A stretch of 34,933 nucleotides of DNA from Polyangiaceae bacterium (lineage in GTDB: Bacteria > Myxococcota_A > Polyangia > Polyangiales > Polyangiaceae): contig JAICQO010000072.1 in NCBI GenBank assembly GCA_025937835.1, positions 1 to 34,933 of the forward strand, written 5' to 3'. Under the pieces are notes generated by a model. It saw nothing but the letters and a program-made list of their open reading frames with translations, was not told where the DNA came from and made no database searches. The translations under genes and the position numbers were made by a program. Positions 17,963 through 24,317 of the stretch are shown here, piece by piece (the first letter of the stretch is position 1; each line of letters opens with the position of its first letter).

Positions 17963-17992
17963 AATATAGCCACCGCCAGAGGGGCTCTGCAA
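17963..17992 (-). promoter_or_regulatory. Probable thrC promoter (leaderless transcript)
   Basis: On the minus strand, TTGCAG (17987-17992) and TATATT (17963-17968) are separated by 18 bases. The expected start of transcription, about 7-8 bases past the -10, falls on or next to the GTG at 17955. No Shine-Dalgarno sequence lies between, so translation is probably leaderless. Confidence 0.45.
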
Positions 17993-18245
17993 ACCACCTC
18001 CCCGAAAGCACTGGCTGGCGGGGCGGAGCCTCGCGGAGGCATGCGTCTTGGCACGAACCGATCACGATCGGCGCTCGCGGCGGAGGGACCACGTGACTTC
18101 CGGCGGGGCCGGCGCGGCCTGGTGCGGGTCCCCTAGGGTCGCCATTCGCCCCAGTCACCGGAACCATCAGAAAACCAGCCTCCGGACAAAGCTCGACTCA
18201 TTTTCCCACGAGGCCCTTCTTCAAGGAGCACTAGCATGCGAGCCC

Positions 18246-18854
18246 ATGCGAACCCCTCTCTTCCTCGCCGCTACCCTCGTCAGCACGTTTGCCGCCGGCG
18301 TCGCCTCGGCGCAGCCCTTGCCGCAAAAGGGCGGCGTCGCGATCGCCCTCGAGCGCGGCTTCGGCTTCACGTCGACGCACACCGACATCGAAGGCCAGGA
18401 CGACCGCGACGTCACGGAGTTCGGCCTTTTGTGGATGAATTCGGAGACCGCCTTTCATCGGCCGCGAGCCGCGGTCGACTTCTTCCTGACCGATGGCCTG
18501 AGCCTCGGCGGCTCGCTCGGGTTCTACAGCTGGGGCGGTGACGGCGAACGCAGCGGCTTTTTACTCTACCCGCGCGTCGGCTACGCGATCGGGCTCGGGC
18601 ACTCGGTGACGCTCTGGCCGCGCGGCGGCATCAGCTACTTCAGCGAAGAGACCCCCGGCGGCGGCGCGACGTTCACGCAGCTCGCGATCTCGGGCGAGTG
18701 CCAGTTCCTGCTCTGGCCCACGCGCAGCTGGGCGATCATGCTCGGGCCGACGCTCGATCTCGGCGTGAGCGGCGAGGTCCAGTCGGACCCGGGTGACACG
18801 GACTTCTCGCAGCGCTCCTTCGGGCTGACGTTCGGGTTGCTCGGCGCGCTGTGA
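18246..18854 (+). CDS. Small outer-membrane beta-barrel-like protein
   Basis: A 202-residue exported protein with a clear signal peptide (cleavage about VASA|Q, residue 22). It has alternating hydrophobic/polar strands rich in Gly and aromatics (SLGGSLGFYSWGG, FLLYPRVGYAIGLG, FGLTFGLLGAL), typical of small OmpA/OprF-like outer-membrane barrels of myxobacteria. It ends in a strand close to the C-terminus but with Leu rather than Phe. The start is odd: AAGGAG (18223-18228) is ideally spaced for an out-of-frame ATG at 18236, while the in-frame ATG that gives the signal peptide is at 18246. Its stop overlaps the next gene's GTG by 4 bases, making it first in a coupled set of four envelope and lipid genes. 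Confidence 0.75.
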   Translation: MRTPLFLAATLVSTFAAGVASAQPLPQKGGVAIALERGFGFTSTHTDIEGQDDRDVTEFGLLWMNSETAFHRPRAAVDFFLTDGLSLGGSLGFYSWGGDGERSGFLLYPRVGYAIGLGHSVTLWPRGGISYFSEETPGGGATFTQLAISGECQFLLWPTRSWAIMLGPTLDLGVSGEVQSDPGDTDFSQRSFGLTFGLLGAL

Positions 18855-19942
18855 GCGACAGCCAGTGGGTCCTGGTGCTCACGCGCCCGAGCGGTGATCC
18901 CACGTTGCGCATCGGCGGGCTTCCCCTGTGCCTGCGGCTCTGCCTCGACGCGCAGGCCGCAGGCGCCGCGGCGGTCGTCTGCGCGCCCGAGGCGAACGCT
19001 GCGCGGGCCGCGCTCGGCGATAGGCGGCTGCGCTTGCCGGTGCTCGACGCGGTGCCGGAGGGGGCGCGCAGCCTGAGCGTCCCGGCGACGTATCTCCTGC
19101 ACCGCACGCTGATCCGCAACGTGGTGCGCTACGACGGCGAAGCGGGGCGGCGCGCGCGCGAGCTCGCGACAGAGCCGTTCGTCCAGCGCGTGCCGTACGG
19201 CTTCGAGCCGATCGACGTCACGGGGCCCGAGCTGTCTTCCGCGGCCGAGCGCGCGCTGTTTCGCTCGCTCCGAAAGCCGGAGGACGGCTGGACCTCGCGC
19301 TACCTGAACCGCCGACTTTCCCTGCCGATTTCGCGGCTGCTCGCGCACACGCCGCTGCACCCGAACCAGGTGTCCGTGGTGATCCTCGGCGTCGGCATTC
19401 TGGGCGCGGTGCTGGCGGCGCGCGGTGAGCTCGTGCTCGGCGCGCTCTGCTTTCAGGCGCAGAGCGTGCTCGACGGCTGCGACGGCGAGCTCAGCCGCGT
19501 GACGCACCAGGGCTCCCTCAGCGGCGAGTGGCTCGACACGGTCGGCGACGACATCACGAACTACGGCTTCTTCGGCGGCGCCGGCTACGGGCTGTACGCC
19601 GCGACCGGCTCGCCCTGGTACCTCGCGGCGGGGCTCGTGACGGTCGCCTCGGGGCTCGTCGCGAGCGCCTTCGAGTACCGTTACTTGATCAAGATCGGCT
19701 CGGGAGACCTGCTCAAGTATCCCCTGAGCCAGGCCACGTCGAAGTCGGCATCGAGCACGGGGCTTGCGCGACTCGCGCCGCTGTTCAAGCGCGACACCTT
19801 CGTATTTCTGACGTTGGTTGCGGCGGTCGCCGGCCTGCTCGGGGCGATGCTGTGCCTGTTCGCGGCGGCCGCCGTCGGCATGCTGTTCGCCGTGCTGCGC
19901 ACCGAGCTCCGGCTCGCGCGCGAGGCAGCCGGTGCGGCGTGA
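18851..19942 (+). CDS. CDP-alcohol phosphatidyltransferase with nucleotidyltransferase-like N-terminal domain
   Basis: A 363-residue membrane enzyme. The full CDP-alcohol phosphotransferase signature is present: D208-x2-D211-G-x2-S-R216-x8-G225-x3-D229-x3-D233, in which Ser replaces the usual Ala. The four aspartates bind the metal ions used to transfer a phospho-alcohol from a CDP-linked donor. Several transmembrane segments follow or flank it (about 175-200, 235-275, 315-350). Residues 1-110 look like a degenerate sugar-nucleotidyltransferase fold (VLVLTRPSG...LRIGGLPLCLRLCLDAQAAG), reminiscent of bifunctional inositol-1-phosphate cytidylyltransferase/DIPP synthase. The canonical GG-x-GTRL/K-P loop is missing, so that half may be inactive. 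The substrate cannot be assigned. It overlaps genes on both sides (4 and 11 bases). Confidence 0.82.
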   Translation: MSDSQWVLVLTRPSGDPTLRIGGLPLCLRLCLDAQAAGAAAVVCAPEANAARAALGDRRLRLPVLDAVPEGARSLSVPATYLLHRTLIRNVVRYDGEAGRRARELATEPFVQRVPYGFEPIDVTGPELSSAAERALFRSLRKPEDGWTSRYLNRRLSLPISRLLAHTPLHPNQVSVVILGVGILGAVLAARGELVLGALCFQAQSVLDGCDGELSRVTHQGSLSGEWLDTVGDDITNYGFFGGAGYGLYAATGSPWYLAAGLVTVASGLVASAFEYRYLIKIGSGDLLKYPLSQATSKSASSTGLARLAPLFKRDTFVFLTLVAAVAGLLGAMLCLFAAAAVGMLFAVLRTELRLAREAAGAA

Positions 19943-21419
19943 CGGGATCACGCGCAAGCTCGGGCCGGCGTTGCTCGGTCTGTCGCTCGGCTTTTTCGCG
20001 GCGGCGGCGCGCGCGGAGCTGCCATCGAGCGGCGAGCTGATCCGCACGCACGACTACGCCATCGATCTCGCGCAGACGCCCGTGCTCTCGAGCACGCGCG
20101 TGACGGGGCTCGGCGGCGCCTTCGTCGGCATGGGCGAGGGTCTCGACGGCGCCGCGCAGAACCCGGCAGCGCCCGCTTACCGCTTTCCCTGGTCGCGCAG
20201 TCATTTCGACTACGAGCTCGGGTTCTCGTTCATGAGCTCGTCGTCGGTTTCGAACACGGATTTCTTCAACTCCGGCAGGCAAGTGCGCGGCGACCAGGAT
20301 TTCTTGTTCCTGGATCTGGCGCTGTCGCTGCAGTTCGGGCGCTGGGGCTTCGCCTTTTCGACGGGTCTCCAGTCCTACACGCTCGGCCGCGGGGTGGACA
20401 CGGACTCCGCCGAGCGATTGGTCGCGCAGTTCGCGCTGTCGCACGCGCTCGCCGCGTACGCGTTCGCCGACGGGCAGCTGTTGATCGGCGCCGGGCAGCG
20501 CTCGAGCGTGCTCAGCATCGGCAACGAGACGGAGATCGACGACGACTCGCGCGTGCTGTTCCGGGCGCTCGGCGCAGGTTACGAGGCCGGCGTGCTGATC
20601 CGCCCGAACGAGCAGCCGTATCGCATCGGCGCCGCGATCCGCTCCGCGGTCGACGCGAAGCCGTCCACCTCGAACAAGCTGTCCGTCCTGTACGAGGACG
20701 ACCCCGACAACGCCCTGTACCTGCCGGACCGCGTGGTCGTGCCCTGGAACGTGTCGCTCGGGTTCGCGCTGCAGCTCGGCCCGCGCCCGCTGAACCCGCG
20801 CTTCCTCGATCCGAATCGCGTCACCGAAGAGCTCGAGCGCTACCTCCAGTACCGAGCCCGCGAGCGCCGCCGCAAGCGTGCGATTGCCGAGCGCCGCGCG
20901 CGGGCGGCCGGGCGCGATCCGAGCGCCGAGCTCCGCGCGCTCGACGCCGAGCTCGCGACCGAGTCCGCGCTGGACGCTCTGCATGCAATCCGCAAAAAAG
21001 AAGAGCTCGATCGCAAGCTCGAGCAGCGCTACCTGAGCCTTTCGCGCTCTCACGTGTTGATCTCGGCGTCGCTCGAGGTGCTGGGCCCCGTCGACAACGC
21101 AGTGGGCGTGGCCTCGTTCATCGACCGCCGCGTGCAGCGCTCGGGGCGGAGAGCGAGCTACTCGCCGCGGCTCGGCGTCGAGACCGAGCCCATCGCCCAC
21201 TGGCTGCGCGTGCGCGCCGGCAGCTACCTCGAGCCGACGCGCTTCGACGACAACCCGCACGGCTCCCGGCTCCACGGCACCTTCGGCTTCGACCAGCGCG
21301 TCTTTGCCTGGGACGTGTTCGGGTTGTTCCCCGAGGGCTCGATTTTCCGCGCCGCGGGCTCGCTCGACCTGGCTCGCGACTACTTCGGCTGGGGTGTCGC
21401 GCTCGGATTGTGGCATTAG
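19932..21419 (+). CDS. FadL/PorV-like outer-membrane beta-barrel protein
   Basis: A 495-residue exported protein from GTG 19932, with the signal peptide ending near ARA|E (about residue 27). The early motif TGLGGAFVGMGEGLDGAAQNPAAPAY (residues about 50-75, quoted as a feature of the family) is the hallmark of FadL/OmpP1/PorV-type barrels, whose N-terminus plugs the pore. A 14-strand-type alternating pattern continues to the C-terminus. A strongly charged helical insertion (about residues 300-365, EELERYLQYRARERRRKR then KKEELDRKLEQRY) interrupts the barrel and may form an extended coiled coil outside or in the periplasm. It probably passes hydrophobic compounds or acts as an assembly factor. 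The gene overlaps the phosphatidyltransferase gene by 11 bases. Upstream codons belong to that gene's other frame. Confidence 0.75.
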   Translation: MRRDGITRKLGPALLGLSLGFFAAAARAELPSSGELIRTHDYAIDLAQTPVLSSTRVTGLGGAFVGMGEGLDGAAQNPAAPAYRFPWSRSHFDYELGFSFMSSSSVSNTDFFNSGRQVRGDQDFLFLDLALSLQFGRWGFAFSTGLQSYTLGRGVDTDSAERLVAQFALSHALAAYAFADGQLLIGAGQRSSVLSIGNETEIDDDSRVLFRALGAGYEAGVLIRPNEQPYRIGAAIRSAVDAKPSTSNKLSVLYEDDPDNALYLPDRVVVPWNVSLGFALQLGPRPLNPRFLDPNRVTEELERYLQYRARERRRKRAIAERRARAAGRDPSAELRALDAELATESALDALHAIRKKEELDRKLEQRYLSLSRSHVLISASLEVLGPVDNAVGVASFIDRRVQRSGRRASYSPRLGVETEPIAHWLRVRAGSYLEPTRFDDNPHGSRLHGTFGFDQRVFAWDVFGLFPEGSIFRAAGSLDLARDYFGWGVALGLWH

Positions 21420-21430
21420 TCGTGCTGCCG

Positions 21431-22162
21431 ATGCGAAGGCTCTGGGTTCTGTGTCTGTGCGTGGCGGCCGTGGCGTGCCGCCGCGAAGCGAAGAAGCCCG
21501 TGCGCACCGAGCCGTGGCTCGCGGCCGCCGCCTCGCTCTCGAAAGACGCGCCGCGCGCCCCTTCGAAGTACCGGGTGAAGCGCGGCACGGCCACGGTCGA
21601 GCTGCGCGTCGATCAGCGCCCGGTCCGGCTGGTGTTCGATCGCATCGACGGTGAAATCGACGTCGATTTCCGGAGCGTGGACGCGACCTCCGGCAGCCTG
21701 CGCGCCGACTTGCTGTCGCTGCGCGTGGAAGGCGCAAACGTCCCCGAAGGCCTCGTCGAGCGCGCGCTCTCGAGCCTAGAGCTCCGCTCGGATACGCCGG
21801 ATTCGGAGCCGGAGCGCTTCGCCGAGCTCACGATCGTCGCGCTCGACCGCGGCGCGCTCGGCGGCTCACGCCGCTCCACGCTGAAAGCGCAGGGCGACCT
21901 CACGTTGCACCGGTTTCGCACGCCGCACGTGTTCGAGATCGAGGTCGAGCTCGCGGCACCGGACGCGGCCGTGCCGGACACACTGCGGATCCGCACGCGC
22001 CGCCCGCTGGTCGTTTCGCTTCCCGCACACGGCCTCGGCCCTGCCCAGGCTGCGCGGGGCCCGGCACACTCACCTACATCGCCGCTCCCGCGGTTCAGCA
22101 AAGAGGCGCGGATTTCAGCCGAGATCGAGGCAGAACCCGAGGGCTCGACGACCGACCGCTGA
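21431..22162 (+). CDS. YceI-like lipoprotein
   Basis: A 243-residue protein from ATG 21431, with signal sequence MRRLWVLCLCVAAVAC and a lipobox-like AVAC (Cys16). In-frame GTG codons at 21410 and 21422 are alternatives. The mature part follows the order of a YceI lipocalin-like fold: YRVKRGTATVELRV, then GEIDVDFRSVDATSGSLRADLLSLRV, an ERFAELTIVALD strand, and near the end LTLHRFRTPHVFEIEVEL, equivalent to the YceI G-x-L-T-L-H-G-V-T strand. YceI proteins bind isoprenoid-like lipids in the periplasm. Here the similarity is by pattern only. A disordered tail (about 205-243) ends the protein. It is last of the envelope set and lies 89 bases before the RiPP precursor gene. Confidence 0.6.
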   Translation: MRRLWVLCLCVAAVACRREAKKPVRTEPWLAAAASLSKDAPRAPSKYRVKRGTATVELRVDQRPVRLVFDRIDGEIDVDFRSVDATSGSLRADLLSLRVEGANVPEGLVERALSSLELRSDTPDSEPERFAELTIVALDRGALGGSRRSTLKAQGDLTLHRFRTPHVFEIEVELAAPDAAVPDTLRIRTRRPLVVSLPAHGLGPAQAARGPAHSPTSPLPRFSKEARISAEIEAEPEGSTTDR

Positions 22163-22241
22163 AACCCCAAAATCCAGGCCGCGTGCTCGGAGCGTACAAG
22201 GTGACGCCTGCGCACTCGCGCGACTACCATTCGACGGACTT

Positions 22242-22245
22242 GGAG
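22242..22245 (+). promoter_or_regulatory. Ribosome-binding site of the RiPP precursor
   Basis: GGAG six bases before ATG 22252 decides the start, since the frame is open 23 codons further upstream without a signal peptide in frame. Confidence 0.6.
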
Positions 22246-22251
22246 ATCCCC

Positions 22252-22626
22252 ATGAAAAGCCAACTGACGTTCCAGCAGCTCGCGACGACCCTCTTGGCTC
22301 TCGGCGGCGGGCTTGCCGCTTGTTCGAGCGCAACCCCGCCCCCGGACGCACCCGTGCAGGCCACCGAGGTCACCGCGGCCGCGCCCGAGGCTCCGCCCGC
22401 CCCGGAAGCGGCTCCGGCGAGCGACCCCGCCGCAGCTCCGGCAGCCGACCCCGCAGCAGCCGCGGCCCCCGCTCCGGCTACCGTCCCCGAGCCCGCCGCA
22501 GCTCCCACCGTTCCCGGACCGCCCCCGGTCGCGGCCCCCACGCCCGAACCCGCGAAGCCCCCCGCCAGCAAGCAAAAGAAGGCTGCAGGCGCGAAGGGCG
22601 GCTGCGGCGCGGGCACCTGCGGCTGA
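22252..22626 (+). CDS. Bufferin/HvfA-like RiPP precursor, lipid-anchored
   Basis: A 124-residue protein with a signal sequence ending in a perfect lipobox LAAC (Cys24), a long Ala/Pro/Glu spacer (26-105) and a basic hinge (KQKKAAGAK). The C-terminus is GGCGAGTCG. Apart from the lipid cysteine the only cysteines are Cys118 and Cys123, five residues apart, the same period as the EGKCG repeats of HvfA-type metallophore precursors. The next two genes are the MNIO (DUF692) enzyme and its partner, so these cysteines are probably converted to a metal-binding heterocycle such as an oxazolone/thioamide. This is inferred from the family. A lipid anchor plus a spacer would hold the modified tip away from the membrane. 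It differs from known precursors in lacking the Glu/Lys of EGKCG and in having just two units. The 89 bases upstream show no clear sigma-70 promoter. Confidence 0.7.
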   Translation: MKSQLTFQQLATTLLALGGGLAACSSATPPPDAPVQATEVTAAAPEAPPAPEAAPASDPAAAPAADPAAAAAPAPATVPEPAAAPTVPGPPPVAAPTPEPAKPPASKQKKAAGAKGGCGAGTCG

Positions 22627-22639
22627 CGGAGCCGGCTCG

Positions 22640-23500
22640 GTGACGGAGCGCGCGCGCCCCCACGGCGTCGGGCTTGGCCTGCGCTGGGAGTTCCTCGAAG
22701 AGGTCGTGGACGGGCCCAAGCTCGACGTCGACTTCTTCGAGGTCTCTCCCGAAAACTACATGCGCAGGGGCGGCTATTACCCCGCACAGCTCGAGCGCGT
22801 CCGCGAGCGGTATCCGCTTTCGTGCCACGGGCTCACGCTGTCGATCGGCGCGAGCGCCGAGCCCGATGCGTCGTATCTGACCGAGCTCCGCCGTGAGCTC
22901 GCGCGCCTCGGCTCGCCGTGGCACTCCGATCACCTGTGTTTGTCGAGCTCGGGCTCGCGCCAGTTTCACGACCTCTTGCCGTTGAAATTCGCGCGCGAAA
23001 ACCTGGAGCGCGTCGCCGACCGCGCGCGCCGCGTACAAGACGCGCTCGGCGTGCCCCTGGCGCTCGAAAACATCAGCTACTACGGGCACCCCGGCCGGCG
23101 CGAGCTCGAGGAGGCCGAGTTCGTGCGCGGCGTGGTCGAACGCGCCGAGATTGGCCTGGTGCTCGACGTCAACAACGCCTACGTCAACGCCCAGAACCAC
23201 GGCGGGGACCCGCGCGACTTCATCGCCAGCCTGCCGCTCGAGCGCGTGGTCGAAATCCACGTCGCCGGCCATTACCGGAGCCCGAAGGGGCTCGTGATCG
23301 ACACCCACGGCACGCCCGTGATCGATCCCGTCTACGAGCTACTCGAGCTCACGCTGGTCAAGACCGGGCCCGTTCCGGTGTTGCTCGAGCGCGACAACGA
23401 CGTGCCGCCGTTGCCGGAGCTCCTCTCGGAGGTGGCGCGGCTGAAGCGCGTCTACCAGAGGGCCCGCGAGACCCGGACTGGCTATGCAAAGAGCGCTTGA
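22640..23500 (+). CDS. bufB: DUF692/MNIO multinuclear iron oxidase (BufB/HvfB type)
   Basis: A 286-residue TIM-barrel enzyme of the MbnB/TglH/BufB family, which uses an oxygen-activating di- or tri-iron centre to modify cysteines of a precursor peptide. The hallmark segments are in order: GVGLGLRWEF at the N-terminus, DFFEVSPENYM, CHGLTLSIG, HSDHLCLSS, LENISYYGHP, LVLDVNNAYVNAQNHG, EIHVAGH and IDTHGTPV. These include the conserved His/Glu/Asp/Asn metal ligands, all apparently intact. The length is usual for the family. The start is GTG 22640, 13 bases after the precursor gene, with GGAG upstream. The gene's 3' end overlaps bufC by 17 bases. The N-terminal GLGLRWEF and SPENYM pattern is that of the bufferin/HvfB branch rather than methanobactin MbnB. 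Confidence 0.93.
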   Translation: MTERARPHGVGLGLRWEFLEEVVDGPKLDVDFFEVSPENYMRRGGYYPAQLERVRERYPLSCHGLTLSIGASAEPDASYLTELRRELARLGSPWHSDHLCLSSSGSRQFHDLLPLKFARENLERVADRARRVQDALGVPLALENISYYGHPGRRELEEAEFVRGVVERAEIGLVLDVNNAYVNAQNHGGDPRDFIASLPLERVVEIHVAGHYRSPKGLVIDTHGTPVIDPVYELLELTLVKTGPVPVLLERDNDVPPLPELLSEVARLKRVYQRARETRTGYAKSA

Positions 23501-24317
23501 AGCTGCGCTCAGCGAGCTCGTGTTCGGACCTGAGCTCGACCCGGCCGATCCGGCCGCCACCCACGCCTTCTTCGAGCGCCACGCGCTCGCTCACGACGAC
23601 CGCGCCGCCCTCGAGCAGGGCGAGCTCGAGCGCCTGCTCGTTTACCGCGAGCTCGTGCGCGGCACGCTGAAGGCCGCCCTGGAGGCAGCGATCCCGCGTT
23701 CGATGGCGCGGCTCGGCCCGCGCTTCGACGTGTATTTCGAGCGCTTCGTGGCGGAGCGCGGATCTACGTCGCACTACCTGCGCGACGTCACCAGCGAGTT
23801 CCTCGATTTTTGTGCGACCGACTGGCGCTCGGATCCCGAGGTCCCGCCGTACTTGCTCGACCTTGCGCGCCACGAAGCGCTGCACATCCGCGTGGCGGCG
23901 GCCGCGCCGGAATCGCGGGCCGCGCGCCCGAGCCTCGAGCTCGACGAGGTGCCGTGCTTCATCGAGGCCCTATCGCTGTCACGCTCGGCCTACGCGGTGC
24001 ACCGCCTGCCGGAGGCGCTGGAAGATCGCAGCGCGCCCGAGCGCAAAGACACGACGCTGCTCGCGTACCGGAGCCCCGAGCACGAGGTGCGCTACCTGGA
24101 GCTCACGCCGCTCGCCGCGGACCTGCTCGAGCGCTGGCTCGCGGGCGCAGCCCTCGGGGCCGGCCTGACCGGGGCGGCCCGCGCGGCAGGCGGAGACGTC
24201 ACCCCCGCGCTGCTCGAAGCCACCGCCCGGCTGCTCGCCGATCTCTCCGAGCGCGGCGTGTTGCTCGGCACCCGCCACGAACCGGCCCCCGAAACGTCCG
24301 CCGCGAGACAACCATGA
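23484..24317 (+). CDS. bufC: BufC/HvfC-type partner protein (DUF2063-like)
   Basis: A 277-residue cytoplasmic protein directly after, and overlapping, the MNIO gene. The N-terminal half has the DUF2063-like helical pattern, with LLVYRELVRGTLKAALEAAIPRS then YFERFVAERGSTSHYLRDV and EFLDF. The C-terminal half carries the winged-helix-like part that recognises the precursor leader in characterised MNIO systems (TPLAADLLERWLAG, ALLEATARLLADLSERGVLLG). In bufferin, HvfA and methanobactin clusters this partner brings the precursor to the iron enzyme. Its stop overlaps the ATG of the kinase gene (ATGA). Because leader peptides are recognised by this class of protein, it should bind the N-terminal or spacer part of the precursor at 22252-22626. 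That is inference. Confidence 0.83.
   Translation: MQRALEAALSELVFGPELDPADPAATHAFFERHALAHDDRAALEQGELERLLVYRELVRGTLKAALEAAIPRSMARLGPRFDVYFERFVAERGSTSHYLRDVTSEFLDFCATDWRSDPEVPPYLLDLARHEALHIRVAAAAPESRAARPSLELDEVPCFIEALSLSRSAYAVHRLPEALEDRSAPERKDTTLLAYRSPEHEVRYLELTPLAADLLERWLAGAALGAGLTGAARAAGGDVTPALLEATARLLADLSERGVLLGTRHEPAPETSAARQP

Noticed and set aside
22161-22187. Possible ECF-type promoter (GAAACC...CGTGCT) before the RiPP precursor
   Set aside because: The spacer is only 15 bases, the -35 overlaps the upstream stop codon, and the match is weak. Not reported as a feature.
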